Positions 7,623 to 17,335 are shown, counted from the first letter of the stretch. The stretch is 64,000 nt of DNA from Bradyrhizobium sp. NAS96.2 (GCF_001908235.1 NZ_LGHK01000037.1:16324-80323), one strand, 5' to 3'. The notes: a model not told the origin generated them from the letters alone. Made by a program: numbers and translations.

Positions 7623-9305
7623 TCACCTTTCCGGCATTCCGGCCTTGCCTAGCCCGCTCCTGAATCGCTGATGGAATTGCGCGAACGCGGGATTGTCGTC
7701 GGGGACGTAGTCCCACTGCGCCACGGTGCGCGTCCGCGTGCCCGGGAGCGCGAGATATCGCGCTAGCGTCGCGCGTGCCTCAGCATCTTGCCCGGCTAAA
7801 GCGAGCTGTGAGGTCAGAGCAGCAAGGATGATCGGAGTCTCCGGAGAAGCAGCTGCCGCGCGGCGGAGCCATACTAGGGCCTCGTCGTCGTGGCCCATCA
7901 TGAAGTAGGCCCAGCCCTTGAACAGCAGGAATATCGACGTCTCCGGATCGCGTGGGCTCAGATGAATTCCGCGATCGGCATATTCGAGGACCTTATCAGG
8001 TCGAGCGAGAAAGAAGTGGAAGCTGGCCAGAATCCTGTAAGCGCCGACATGACTCGGGTTCAGCGCCAGACAGCGCTCGGCGGCGGCAATGCCCTCTCTC
8101 ACTCGGTGTCTTCCGGCCAACACGTTCGCCTTGGCGCAGTGGGCCGCGTAATAGCCGGGGTCGATCTCGAGCGCTCTCGTAACCAGCCCATCCGCCCTTC
8201 CCAGATCAGCATCGGGGTCAGGGCTTTGGACGCGCGACACGCGCGATCCGTAATAGGTTGCCAACCGCACCAACGCACGGACGTTTTGAGAGTCGATAGC
8301 AAGAGCGCGTTCGCATAGCTCCAAGTTGGGTGCCGCGACCTCACCGGCGAGACGGTACGTGGAAGCCTCGCATTGCATTGCCAGATCCTCGGCGTCGAGA
8401 TTCGATGCTGCATCGCTCGGCGAGCCACTGGCCTCCACCTGCATCAGTTCGCCCTGTAGCGCGCTGGCGAGCCGCGCGACGATTTCATCCTGCGTCCGCA
8501 GGAGATCGACGCGATTTACATCAAAGCGGTCCGACCACAGTGTAGTCAGAGTTTGAGTGTCGACCAGCCTTGCGCTGATGCGGAGCGATCCGTCGCTGCG
8601 TAGCACGCTGCCTTCGAGGGCGTAGCGCACGCTAAATTCGCGACCGACTTGTCTCAAGTCGACCAACTTACCCTTCAGGGTAAGTGCGCTGTCGGCGGAG
8701 ATGATGGTCGAGCCGCGTAGCCGCGACAACGCGGTCGTGAGGTCTTCGGTGACGACGTCGCCGAGATAATCTTGGGCTGGATCTCCGTTCAGATTGGCGA
8801 AAGGAAGCACGACCAGCGACAGGCGCGGCGGGGCGTTCGTCTGCTGCCGTCCCAGGATGCCGTACCAAGCGCCACCGGCGAGGGTGAAAATGGCGACCAC
8901 CGCCGCCAGCGCCGGACCCCACCGCCGCGCTCGAACGTCACGCTTCTCGGGTGCCGATGCATCGGCAGAAGCCGAGGCGCGCGGACCGTCGTCGAGCTTC
9001 GTCACCGGTCCGACATAGGCGTAACCGCGCTTTGACAGGGTCTTGATCATCTTCTGGTCGGTATCCCCAAGCGCGACCCGTGCCTCGCTCACGCAACGAG
9101 TCAGCGAGTCCTCGGTTACAACGACGTCGGGCCAGATTTCCGACAGCAACTCGTCCTTGGTGACGAGGCGGCCAGCATGGGTAACAAGATATTGCAGCAG
9201 GGCAAAGCTCTTGGGCCGTAATGGCATCGCGGCTCCGTTGCGGCACAGCTGGCCGAGCGAGAGGTCGAGCGTCGATTCGCCGATCAGGTAACGCTCTGCC
9301 GCCAT
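7623..9305 (-). CDS. Membrane-anchored winged-helix regulator with TPR sensor (CadC-like)
   Basis: 560 residues. N-terminal OmpR/PhoB-type winged helix (about residues 5-95, with LRPKSFALLQYLVTHAG and DSLTRCVSEARVALGD), a linker, one transmembrane helix (about 130-150, LAAVVAIFTLAGGAWYGIL), then a TolB/FlgO-like domain (LSVVVLPF-type strand, DYLGDVVTEDLTTALSRL) and C-terminal TPR repeats. CadC/ToxR-like proteins bind DNA in the cytoplasm and sense with the external domain. The ATG at 9305 follows a GGGAAGGGGG stretch. It is divergent from the amidohydrolase gene and may control it (inference). Confidence 0.85.
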   Translation of the reverse strand: MAAERYLIGESTLDLSLGQLCRNGAAMPLRPKSFALLQYLVTHAGRLVTKDELLSEIWPDVVVTEDSLTRCVSEARVALGDTDQKMIKTLSKRGYAYVGPVTKLDDGPRASASADASAPEKRDVRARRWGPALAAVVAIFTLAGGAWYGILGRQQTNAPPRLSLVVLPFANLNGDPAQDYLGDVVTEDLTTALSRLRGSTIISADSALTLKGKLVDLRQVGREFSVRYALEGSVLRSDGSLRISARLVDTQTLTTLWSDRFDVNRVDLLRTQDEIVARLASALQGELMQVEASGSPSDAASNLDAEDLAMQCEASTYRLAGEVAAPNLELCERALAIDSQNVRALVRLATYYGSRVSRVQSPDPDADLGRADGLVTRALEIDPGYYAAHCAKANVLAGRHRVREGIAAAERCLALNPSHVGAYRILASFHFFLARPDKVLEYADRGIHLSPRDPETSIFLLFKGWAYFMMGHDDEALVWLRRAAAASPETPIILAALTSQLALAGQDAEARATLARYLALPGTRTRTVAQWDYVPDDNPAFAQFHQRFRSGLGKAGMPER

Positions 9306-9480
9306 CCAGATCTTGCCCCCTTCCCGGAACGATTTAGGCGGCGAGCGCCGCAAAATCCGCTTTCTTCAGCATTGGGTCGGCAATTCTTCAGCGTTCCTTC
9401 AGGACGCGCAAGGGCTGGGACAGCAAAAATGGTCGCACGCGCGGCAGAGTCTGCGCCCACTGAGGCGAGGAGGGATTATC

Positions 9481-11154
9481 ATGGAGATGACGGTTATCCG
9501 CGGCCGGATTGGCCGCCTTGCGGGATGCGCGGAGATCGCTGCGATGCTGCTTGTCGGCTCGGCTGCTCTCGCCGAACCGCAAATCCTCTTCGTCAATGCC
9601 AAGGTTTTCACGGCCGATCCCGCTTTGCCCTATGCACAGGCCGTCGCCATCGAGGGCGGTCGCATCCTTGCGGTTGGAAGCAACGAGCAGGTCCGCGCGC
9701 TGGGCGGAGCGAAGACCCGCGTCATCGATGCGGGTGGCCGGCTGGTCACCCCCGGACTGATCGAAGCGCATGTCCATCTCGGAACCGAGCTGCCGACGCC
9801 GCCACTAGCCATGCCGAACCTGCCGTTTCCCGGTCCGACACCCGAGCAAGCCTTGGCCGTGGTGGAGCAGGCGGCGAAGACGCACAAGGACTGGATTACC
9901 GCCTATGTCGGCTCGCTGGCCGCGCGCGACCGGCGCAACTGGCGCAAGGCGCTGGATGCCGTCGCGCCGGAAACGCCGGTGTTTCTGAAGGGCTTTTGGG
10001 GACACACCAGCATCATCAACAGCGAAGGCCTCCGGCGGCTCGGCATCGCCGAGGACATCACCGATCCCCTCGGCGGCTGGTGGGGACGGGACGAGAGCGG
10101 CCGTCTCGACGGGCGGGCGTATGAGGCAGCCGAGACGATCACGCCGCGCATTCGTCCTCCAACCGTCGAGCGCTTGGCTGCAGCGTTCGACGAAGCGCAA
10201 AAGCGATACGCGCGCTGGGGTGTCACGTCGATCCATCTGATGAACAACGACAAGACCGCAGAAATAACGCTCGCGGCGCTCGCTGCGGCGAAGCCGCTCC
10301 AAAGGTGGACGGTCTATTCGTGGGGCGCTTGGCAAACAACGGCACAACGCCTTCCGGACGCTTGGGCCGTGATTGATGCCGCGGCCAGGCAAGCGCCGGC
10401 CAAGGTGCGTGTCGAAGGACCGAAATGGATACTCGACGGCACGCCGATTGAGCAGAATTCGTTCCAGCGCACCGCCTATGATGGCCGCCCGGGATGGCAC
10501 GGGCGGTCGAACTTTTCCGACGAGCAACTACGCGAAATTTTGCAACTTGCCTTGGCGCGCCCAACGCAGCTCGCGCTGCATGTGGTCGGCGACGCCGAAA
10601 CCGACCGCCTGCTGAGCATGATGGAGCAGTTGGCGCCTGCGCCGGTCTGGCGGTCGAAGCGCGTGCGGATAGAACATGGTGACGGCATCGGGCGTGACGT
10701 GTTCGAACGCGTGGCGGGGCTTGGCCTCGTCGTCATCCAGAACCCGACCCATCTTGCAATTCCACCTACCGCGAGGAAGAAGGAGCATGAGCACAGTATA
10801 GTGCTAAAAAGCCTTGAGGACGCCGGCATTCCATTAGCGCTCGGTTCCGACGGCGGTCCAAGGGAGCAGAATCCTTTTCTCAATTTGATGCTCGCCGTGG
10901 TGTTCCCAAACGAGCCCGCCGAAGCTCTGACACGTGAACAGGCTCTGACGGCTTATACCGCCGGCGGCGCGTACGCCGAAGGCGAAGAACGGCGCAAGGG
11001 ACGGCTTGCACCCGGTTTTGCCGCGGACGTCGCTGTGCTCTCCCAGGATGTCTTGACGATTCCAACGGCGCAACTGCCATCCACGACCAGTCTGTTGACG
11101 ATCGTGGATGGCGAAGTGATTTTCGCAGATGCAATGTTCACATCATCCAACTAA
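9481..11154 (+). CDS. Exported amidohydrolase, YtcJ-like
   Basis: 557 residues. A signal peptide (about 31 residues, ending SAALAEP) precedes an amidohydrolase-superfamily fold: N-terminal beta domain LFVNAKVFTADP, the metal-binding HVHLG, later LHVVGDAETD and RIEHGDGI histidines and the LALGSDGG aspartate. This is the YtcJ-type subgroup acting on C-N bonds, substrate unknown. The ATG at 9481 follows GAGGAGGG; the frame open to 9313 overlaps the control region. Divergent from the CadC-like regulator. Confidence 0.88.
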   Translation: MEMTVIRGRIGRLAGCAEIAAMLLVGSAALAEPQILFVNAKVFTADPALPYAQAVAIEGGRILAVGSNEQVRALGGAKTRVIDAGGRLVTPGLIEAHVHLGTELPTPPLAMPNLPFPGPTPEQALAVVEQAAKTHKDWITAYVGSLAARDRRNWRKALDAVAPETPVFLKGFWGHTSIINSEGLRRLGIAEDITDPLGGWWGRDESGRLDGRAYEAAETITPRIRPPTVERLAAAFDEAQKRYARWGVTSIHLMNNDKTAEITLAALAAAKPLQRWTVYSWGAWQTTAQRLPDAWAVIDAAARQAPAKVRVEGPKWILDGTPIEQNSFQRTAYDGRPGWHGRSNFSDEQLREILQLALARPTQLALHVVGDAETDRLLSMMEQLAPAPVWRSKRVRIEHGDGIGRDVFERVAGLGLVVIQNPTHLAIPPTARKKEHEHSIVLKSLEDAGIPLALGSDGGPREQNPFLNLMLAVVFPNEPAEALTREQALTAYTAGGAYAEGEERRKGRLAPGFAADVAVLSQDVLTIPTAQLPSTTSLLTIVDGEVIFADAMFTSSN

Positions 11155-11168
11155 TTCGGACGTTGCGA

Positions 11169-11786
11169 CTAGGGCGCGGGGCAGGCCGCGCCGGTCTTCA
11201 CCCAAGCCTCGACCAGCGCGCCGGCCTGCGCCTGCGTGCCCGGCGCCGGCGAGCGGCCGAAGCCGGGATGCCACGCCCAGCCGACCAGCGTGTCCTTGCC
11301 GATATGCTCGATCAACGCCTCGACCTTGCGCCCGCCGTTGCGCGCGGGATCCCGGATCTGGGCGCAGATCTCGCCGACCGTCTTGCCGGCCCACGCCATC
11401 TCGCGCGGTGCAAGATGCCATTCCGGGTGACCCGGCACGCGGCCGGGATCGAAATTGGCGTGCTGGTGGCAGATCGAGCAGCGCATCGCGTTGCTGCCAT
11501 GGCCATCGGCGCCGCGCGTGACCGGCGGCTGGTGCATGCGGCTGATGTCGCCCTGCCGCGGGCTGTCGCCGGCGGGATGGCAATTGGTGCAGCGCGGATG
11601 GGTCAGTACCTTGCCGAGCTCGGTGAAGATCGCTGCGGAGCGCTGCTCGACATTCTCGATTCCGGCAAAGCTTTCCGGTGAGGCGAGGGCGTGGCTCGCG
11701 CTCTCCGATGCTGCATAGCCGGCACACAGGCTGGTCGCGAGCGCCGTCACGACTGCAATGATCCGAAACCGCGTGTCCGATGTCAT
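11169..11786 (-). CDS. Dihaem c-type cytochrome of molybdenum hydroxylase operon
   Basis: 205 residues with a signal peptide (hydrophobic about 8-24) and two haem-attachment motifs, CTNCH (66-70) and CSICH (103-107). The frame extends upstream to 12011, but the ATG at 11786 starts the signal peptide and lies 11 bases after the stop of the 2Fe-2S subunit. It most likely accepts electrons from the adjacent hydroxylase in the periplasm and passes them to the respiratory chain. Confidence 0.85.
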   Translation of the reverse strand: MTSDTRFRIIAVVTALATSLCAGYAASESASHALASPESFAGIENVEQRSAAIFTELGKVLTHPRCTNCHPAGDSPRQGDISRMHQPPVTRGADGHGSNAMRCSICHQHANFDPGRVPGHPEWHLAPREMAWAGKTVGEICAQIRDPARNGGRKVEALIEHIGKDTLVGWAWHPGFGRSPAPGTQAQAGALVEAWVKTGAACPAP

Positions 11787-11797
11787 CGCGCGCGGGC

Positions 11798-12322
11798 TCA
11801 CTTGTTGGCGGTCAAATAGCGGTTGGAATCGGCAAGGATCACGTCGCGCACCGCCTGATGATATTTGATGTAGCCGGTGCAGCGGCACAGATGGCCGTCG
11901 AGCGCGTCCGCGATGACGGTATCGAGCTGGTCCCGCGCCACCGGCTCTCTTGCCAGCAGTTCGAGCAGCACCTGGCCCTCGTTGAGGAAGCCCGCCGTGC
12001 AGTAGCCGCACTGGAACGCGAAATGGTCGATGAAGGCCCGCTGCAACGCCGAGAGCTCGCCATCCTTGGCGTGACCCTCGACGGTGCGGATTGCCTTGCC
12101 GTCGAAATTCGCCGCCGGCACCACGCAGGTCGGAGTGGTGTAGCTCGTGCCGTCGGGATTATCGATGATGACGGCGCAGCTCAGGCACTGCGCGGCGCCG
12201 CAGCCGAACTTGGTGCCGGTCATGCCGAGCATTTCGCGCAGGAAATCGTTCATCGAGAGGTCGTCGCGGACCTCGATCGGGCCGTGCTTCTGGCCGTTGA
12301 TGGTGAGATTGAGCGTGGTCAC
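11798..12322 (-). CDS. 2Fe-2S subunit of xanthine oxidase-family hydroxylase
   Basis: 174 residues. The ferredoxin-like cluster has Cys41, Cys46, Cys49 and Cys66 (CGAAQCLSC...TC); the second alpha-helical cluster has CGYC and CRCTGY. This is the small subunit of isoquinoline 1-oxidoreductase/aldehyde dehydrogenase-type enzymes and shuttles electrons from the molybdenum cofactor. It starts at GTG 12322, overlapping the TGA of the large-subunit gene in a GTGA junction, indicating translational coupling. It has no signal peptide of its own and probably travels with the Tat-exported large subunit. Confidence 0.93.
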   Translation of the reverse strand: MTTLNLTINGQKHGPIEVRDDLSMNDFLREMLGMTGTKFGCGAAQCLSCAVIIDNPDGTSYTTPTCVVPAANFDGKAIRTVEGHAKDGELSALQRAFIDHFAFQCGYCTAGFLNEGQVLLELLAREPVARDQLDTVIADALDGHLCRCTGYIKYHQAVRDVILADSNRYLTANK

Positions 12323-15108
12323 GCAAGCGCTCCCTTGAGCAGGCTCGTCGTCACCGGCAATGAGCGGAAGCGGTGGCCGGTGGCATCGTTGATGGCATTG
12401 AGCAGCGCCGGCACGATCGGGATCATCACCACCTCGGCCATGCCCTTGGGCGGTTCGTCCGGCGTCAGCGGCGGCAGCATCTCGATCTCGAGATCGTGCA
12501 GCGGCAGGTCGGAGCCGCGCGCGATCAGGTACTGGCCGAGATTCCATTGCCCGTTGCCGGGGCCGCCTTCGAACGGCGGCAGGGTTTCCAGCAGCGCGTA
12601 GCCGACGCCCATGGCGAAACCGCCATGGGACTGGCCGAGCACGACTTCGGGCACCAGCGCCTGGCCGCATTCGAACACGCTGTAGGCCTTGGCGATGCGC
12701 AGGATACCCGTCGCGCGCTCGATCTCGACACGCACCAGCGTGCCGCACATCGAGGTGTAGGCGGTGCCGATCCGGTTGTTGTCGGTCGGCGGAAACTTGA
12801 CGCTGACGCGGTCGATCCGTTCGAACCTGCCGCGGCCGCGGCGGATCGCGAGCGCGTCGATCTCGGCGCGGTACTGTTCGCCGAACAGCGGGAAGCGGGC
12901 CCGCGACCAGGCCCAGCGCGAGAAGCTGTGCGCCACTGCGCCGGTGACGAAGCCGCGCGCATGGGCGGTCGCGGCAAGCCTTGGCAATGCCAGCGGCGCG
13001 AGCTCGTCGAGCACGAGCTGGCCGTCCTGCCAGCGCGCTCTGTCCCATTGCCGGGCGCGGGGATCGGTCTTCGTAATGTGCCAGAGCTCGAGCGCCGCCG
13101 GCCACAGGCCGAAGCGGAAGATGACGCGGGCGGCCTCGGCCGCCGAGTGCGTGCCGACATGGGCGCCGATCGACGCACTGGTCGCCGAACTGATCGCAGG
13201 CACCCAGCGCGGATTCTTCTCGGCGAGATCCTGGGTCTTCTGATCCATCGTGTAGGGATCGCCCGAGGTGACGAGCCCGAGCGCGTCGTAACTGTCGACC
13301 CGGGAGACCGCGACCTCGTCGGCCACAGCGCCGAGATGGCTCGCGACCCGGTTGGCGAGCGCGGTGCCGATGCCGTTGCCCATCTCGACGTGATCGCAGT
13401 GGATCGCGATCCGTCCCTCCTGATCGATCTCGACGCGGCCGAGCGAGCAATCCGCGCCGGCGCCGTAATCCTTGGTGACGCAGGCGAGGCCGGTGCCGAC
13501 CAGCCGTCCCTCCGGCGCTTGTTGCTTGAACGCGGCGCGCTGCTGCCAGATCGGATGTTTCTCGAGCTTGTCGAGGATTTCGGGCGTGCGCACCGAGACG
13601 ATGTAGGGATTGCCGGTCATGGTCCGGCCGTTCTGCTTCAGCGCGTTGTTGCGGCGGAACGCGATCGGATCGACCTTGAGCTCCCCGGCCACCTCGTCGA
13701 TCAGGACTTCGAGCGCAGTCATGGTCTGCAGCGTGCCGTAGCCGCGCATCGAGCCCGCGGTCACGCCGCGCGAATGCACCGCCACGGTGGTGACGTCGAC
13801 CTTCGGGATGTCGTAGATGCCGATCGCGGCGGTCGCAGCGACGGTAGCGACATTGGCGGAGAAGTTGGCAAGCCCGCCGCCGTCGAGCACATGATCGGCG
13901 GCGAATGCCGTGATCTTGCCGCTGGCGCGATCGATCCCGATCTTTGAGCGCATCTTGATCGGGTGGCGTTTGATGCCGCCCTGGAATTGCTGGTAGCGAT
14001 CGTGCGCCAGCCGCACCGGCCGTCCCGGAAAGAACATCGCCGCCAGCGCCACGTAGAGCACGAACGGGGTGTGGTCGCGGCCGCCGAAGCCGCCGCCGAC
14101 ATGGGCAAACTGCGCGTTGATGTGCGATGGGCGGAACGGCGGACGGGCCTTGCCGAGCATGAAGGCGATCGACTCGGTCGCCTCATAAGGCGACTGCACG
14201 CCAAGCACCAGTTCGAGATTGCCGCTGTTGTCGCTGTACCAGGCGAGACCGCTTTCCGGTTCGAGGAACATCGGATCGACCGACTGGGTCTCGAATTCGC
14301 GGTCGAGGACAAGCTGCGACGGATCGTCCTTGGCGAGCTGGGCGCGGATCGCTTCGCCATGGATCGCGGACTTGGCGTAGTCGGCCTTGGTCTCCTTGGC
14401 GAGCGGCAGCCAGACTGGCAGCGCCGCGTTCTGGATGCGGCCCGGTGAGACCCAGCCGGCCTGGATCGGCGAATAGACGTCGGGCGCATCGGGAGTCGCG
14501 CCGGCGACGCGCGTGAAGCGATACGCGCCGAAGTCCGGCAGGATCACCGGCCCGGTCTCGTCGCCGAACTTGACGAAGCCGACATCGCGCAGCGCCAGGC
14601 GCGCGCGGTCGTAGGCGTCGAACTGCTCGAAGATCAACAGCGCGACCGGTTGTCCGAGATAGAGCGGGGTCTTGCCGACCGGACAGAACAGGTCCCCGGT
14701 GTAGAACTCCGGCACCCTTGTGCCGATCCGGTCGAGATCGGCTGCGGTCACGACGACGGACGGCTTCGCCGCGCCATCGAGGCGGGCGAGGTCCATGCCG
14801 GCATAGACATGCGTGGCGTCGTTGGCGCGCACCAGGATGGCGTGCGAGGTGGTCGCGGGCCAGCCCGGCATGTCGGCGGCACGAAAGTCGGAGGCGTAGA
14901 GCTTTGCGCCGGTGACCTTGGCCACGCCGTCGACGCGGCCGGCGCCCTTGGCCGCCGGATTGAAATGGCCGCGCCCGGGAAGCGTCTCGCGACTGGCGAA
15001 AGCCGGCTCCTTCGCCAGCGCCAGATGCGACAGGCTGACCGAGATGCCGCCCGCCGACAACCACTTCACGAATTCACGTCGCGAAGGCCGCATGGTCTGA
15101 TCTTTCAT
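12319..15108 (-). CDS. Molybdopterin-binding large subunit, isoquinoline 1-oxidoreductase beta-like, Tat-exported
   Basis: 929 residues. The N-terminus has a twin-arginine signal (SRREFVKW followed by a hydrophobic stretch ending LALA). Xanthine oxidase-family features include AHVGGGFGGRD and DYGAGADCSLG. The organisation, a fused large subunit plus 2Fe-2S subunit plus cytochrome c with no FAD subunit, is that of IorAB-type aldehyde or N-heterocycle hydroxylases. The ATG at 15108 follows GAGGTGTCG; the GTG at 15114 is inside that site. The natural substrate cannot be told from sequence. Confidence 0.92.
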   Translation of the reverse strand: MKDQTMRPSRREFVKWLSAGGISVSLSHLALAKEPAFASRETLPGRGHFNPAAKGAGRVDGVAKVTGAKLYASDFRAADMPGWPATTSHAILVRANDATHVYAGMDLARLDGAAKPSVVVTAADLDRIGTRVPEFYTGDLFCPVGKTPLYLGQPVALLIFEQFDAYDRARLALRDVGFVKFGDETGPVILPDFGAYRFTRVAGATPDAPDVYSPIQAGWVSPGRIQNAALPVWLPLAKETKADYAKSAIHGEAIRAQLAKDDPSQLVLDREFETQSVDPMFLEPESGLAWYSDNSGNLELVLGVQSPYEATESIAFMLGKARPPFRPSHINAQFAHVGGGFGGRDHTPFVLYVALAAMFFPGRPVRLAHDRYQQFQGGIKRHPIKMRSKIGIDRASGKITAFAADHVLDGGGLANFSANVATVAATAAIGIYDIPKVDVTTVAVHSRGVTAGSMRGYGTLQTMTALEVLIDEVAGELKVDPIAFRRNNALKQNGRTMTGNPYIVSVRTPEILDKLEKHPIWQQRAAFKQQAPEGRLVGTGLACVTKDYGAGADCSLGRVEIDQEGRIAIHCDHVEMGNGIGTALANRVASHLGAVADEVAVSRVDSYDALGLVTSGDPYTMDQKTQDLAEKNPRWVPAISSATSASIGAHVGTHSAAEAARVIFRFGLWPAALELWHITKTDPRARQWDRARWQDGQLVLDELAPLALPRLAATAHARGFVTGAVAHSFSRWAWSRARFPLFGEQYRAEIDALAIRRGRGRFERIDRVSVKFPPTDNNRIGTAYTSMCGTLVRVEIERATGILRIAKAYSVFECGQALVPEVVLGQSHGGFAMGVGYALLETLPPFEGGPGNGQWNLGQYLIARGSDLPLHDLEIEMLPPLTPDEPPKGMAEVVMIPIVPALLNAINDATGHRFRSLPVTTSLLKGALA

Positions 15109-15235
15109 CGACACCTCGACGGCATATCGCGCCGGGGTTTAAAAATTTGTACAGTACACGTGGAAGTATTGCGGCAAAGCAAACGCAACGGCAATGCCGC
15201 AATAGGTCGTAGCCTTCTCACTTGTGGCTTTGGCC

Positions 15236-16327
15236 TCACTTGAGGTCGGCGATGGTGGCCGGTCCCGGACCCGGCGTGATCAGGGTCGGCCATTGCTTGG
15301 AACCGAACGGCACCAGCGGCGGCAGGAACGGCGTCATGCCGCGCTTCTTGGTCTCGGCGATGATGGCCTCGCGCGCATCGCCCCCCATCAATTCATAGTC
15401 CATCAAATGGTAGCTGCCGAAGAACAGCGCGCCGACCGAGCGATCGGCGATGATCCGGGTCAGCGATTCCAGCATGTCCGACGGCGTGGTGGTGAAGGAG
15501 ATCGTCTCGATCAGCATCAGCCGGCTGTTGATGGCGTCAGGCCCGAAGAACTGCGCCAGCACGCTGAAGATCACGTTGTTCTGCCGCGCCACATAGATCG
15601 TGTTGCTCGCGCCGTAGGTCTTGTCCCAGTCAGGGCCGAGCTGGGTCTTCCAGTCGGCCATGACGGTCATCCAGTGCGCGACCTGGGTCTGCGCGGCCCA
15701 GGCGACGTTCCTGGCGAGCAGCGGCGCCTGCTTCTTGCCGAATGCCTCGAGCTTCGCGAACGGGATGGCGCCGGCGGCGAGGCATTCGTCCATGAAGGCG
15801 ATGTTGTTGGTGAGGATGGCGCGGTTGTTGTCGCGCCAGTCGGCCTGCATCGCCGTCGCGTCGAGCCCGTCGAGCGCCGACTGCATCCGGCTGCGATAGG
15901 CCTGCATCGAGCCGCGCCACGACTTATCGTCGGGATTGTCGACATAGGGGCCGACCACCTCGGCCAGTGCCATCGTGCTATGGCCGACCGATTTCAGCAG
16001 CTGATAGACGATCGGCACCTGAGGCGCTTCGGTCGGCGGCTTGCCCGGCCGGTACAGGATCAGGCGGCCGCCGGCACCGGAGAACAGGCCGAGGATCACC
16101 GGGTGCTTGTCGAGCACGTTCTTCTGGAAGATCCGCGCCGCATCGCCATAGAGCTCGAACATGCCGGTGTTGAGCGCGAGCACGTCCTTGGTCGCGACAT
16201 CGGCCGGCGTAGACGTGGTCTTGCCCGAGATCGGTGCCATGTAGTCGGGCAGCGACTGGGCCAGCGCGGCGCCACCGCTGCCGAGCAGCAATGCCAGCGC
16301 GGCAGCCAGGCGAAAGCGATTGATCAT
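15236..16327 (-). CDS. Exported protein of unknown function (363 aa)
   Basis: Signal peptide MINRFRLAAALALLLGSGGAALA, then a soluble, largely helical domain with conserved-looking motifs (LYRPGKPPTEAPQVP, SYHLMDYELMGGDAREA). The ATG at 16327 follows GAGGAACATCAC, and the longer frame from 16513 has no signal at its start. I do not recognise a family. It is separated from the molybdenum hydroxylase operon by about 120 bases, in the same direction, and might be part of the same regulon. Confidence 0.75.
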   Translation of the reverse strand: MINRFRLAAALALLLGSGGAALAQSLPDYMAPISGKTTSTPADVATKDVLALNTGMFELYGDAARIFQKNVLDKHPVILGLFSGAGGRLILYRPGKPPTEAPQVPIVYQLLKSVGHSTMALAEVVGPYVDNPDDKSWRGSMQAYRSRMQSALDGLDATAMQADWRDNNRAILTNNIAFMDECLAAGAIPFAKLEAFGKKQAPLLARNVAWAAQTQVAHWMTVMADWKTQLGPDWDKTYGASNTIYVARQNNVIFSVLAQFFGPDAINSRLMLIETISFTTTPSDMLESLTRIIADRSVGALFFGSYHLMDYELMGGDAREAIIAETKKRGMTPFLPPLVPFGSKQWPTLITPGPGPATIADLK

Positions 16328-16615
16328 GTGATGTTCCTCGAAGCCTCGCGCCAACGTCGCGGCCGGATGCGGCCGCGCGATCATTGGCGGAATGCGCAAA
16401 TGCTTGCACGCAATGAACTGGAGAGTAGTGAACAGGGAGTGTAAATCCCGCGGGACGCAGCACAACGCGGGCGGGCGCCTACAGCTAAGCGACGAATCGG
16501 CCGGTGTCCACACCCGGACATTGCCGGGCTTGCCTGCGCCAAAACACCCAATGGTGCAGTTTTCGGCCCGGTGCTATGTGGCGAACAGAATCAATTTTAT
16601 CTATTGGATTTTTGC

Positions 16616-17320
16616 GTGCTCAACGGACTTTACAAGGTCGAGTACGGCATCAACGGCGCATTCGGCCGCAGCATCATGTGCCTGCACGACGGCAAGATGA
16701 TGGGTGGCAATTCGGCCTTCGCTCATCTCGGCACCTATCAGGTGAGGAATGGCGAGATCATCGCCGACGTGATCACCGAGCGTCACAACCACGATCCCAA
16801 CTTCAAGCCGCTGATGGGCGCCGACGTCGCCGTCATCAAGGTGCGCGGCCGAACCGAGGGCTCGACCATTTTGCTCGAGGGTAAGGCGGACGCCATGCCT
16901 GACGGCGTGTTCTGGGCGAATTTGGCGCCGCTCGACGACGAGGCCTTGCCGCCGCGCGGGGAGGTCGGGCCAGGCGGCATCGCCAACGGGCTCTATGCGA
17001 TCCAGCTCCGCGCGCTCGACGGTGTCGATGCCGGCCTCACCGGGGTGATGCTGCTGATGGACGGCCGCATTCTCGGCGGCGACGCGTTCTTCTATTATCT
17101 GGGCTCGTATTCGTCGGCGGATGGCCGCTGGCGGGGCGAGATCGTCAACCAGGAGCACACGCCGGCGAAGGGCGAATACCCGGTGTTCGGCGGCTATGAG
17201 ATCGGCATCGGTTTCGCGGGGACCTGCCGCGACGACGGCGCCGGGCTCGAAGGTATCGCGCTGGCCGGAAAGCGCAGCCTTCGCCTGTCAGCCGAATTGC
17301 GCTTGATGCGCCGGGCGTAG
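16616..17320 (+). CDS. Tandem GrlR-domain protein 2 (234 aa), GTG start
   Basis: Paralogue of the protein at 5001: same length, same two-module plan (GLYKV...DGKMMGGNSAF..LGTY and GLYAI...DGRILGGDAFFYYLGSY) and near-identical C-terminal pattern GIGFAGTC...LAGKRSLRLSAELRLMRRA. The frame is open to 16571, but GTG at 16616, three codons before GLYKV, aligns with the TTG start of the paralogue and yields the same 234-residue length. No strong ribosome-binding site is visible. GrlR-type regulators elsewhere bind and block transcription factors; the partner here is unknown. Confidence 0.72.
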   Translation: MLNGLYKVEYGINGAFGRSIMCLHDGKMMGGNSAFAHLGTYQVRNGEIIADVITERHNHDPNFKPLMGADVAVIKVRGRTEGSTILLEGKADAMPDGVFWANLAPLDDEALPPRGEVGPGGIANGLYAIQLRALDGVDAGLTGVMLLMDGRILGGDAFFYYLGSYSSADGRWRGEIVNQEHTPAKGEYPVFGGYEIGIGFAGTCRDDGAGLEGIALAGKRSLRLSAELRLMRRA

Positions 17321-17335
17321 ACCTGGAAAGCTTCC

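Noticed and set aside
12373..13947. 524-codon forward frame over the molybdenum hydroxylase
   Set aside because: Antisense shadow of the large subunit.
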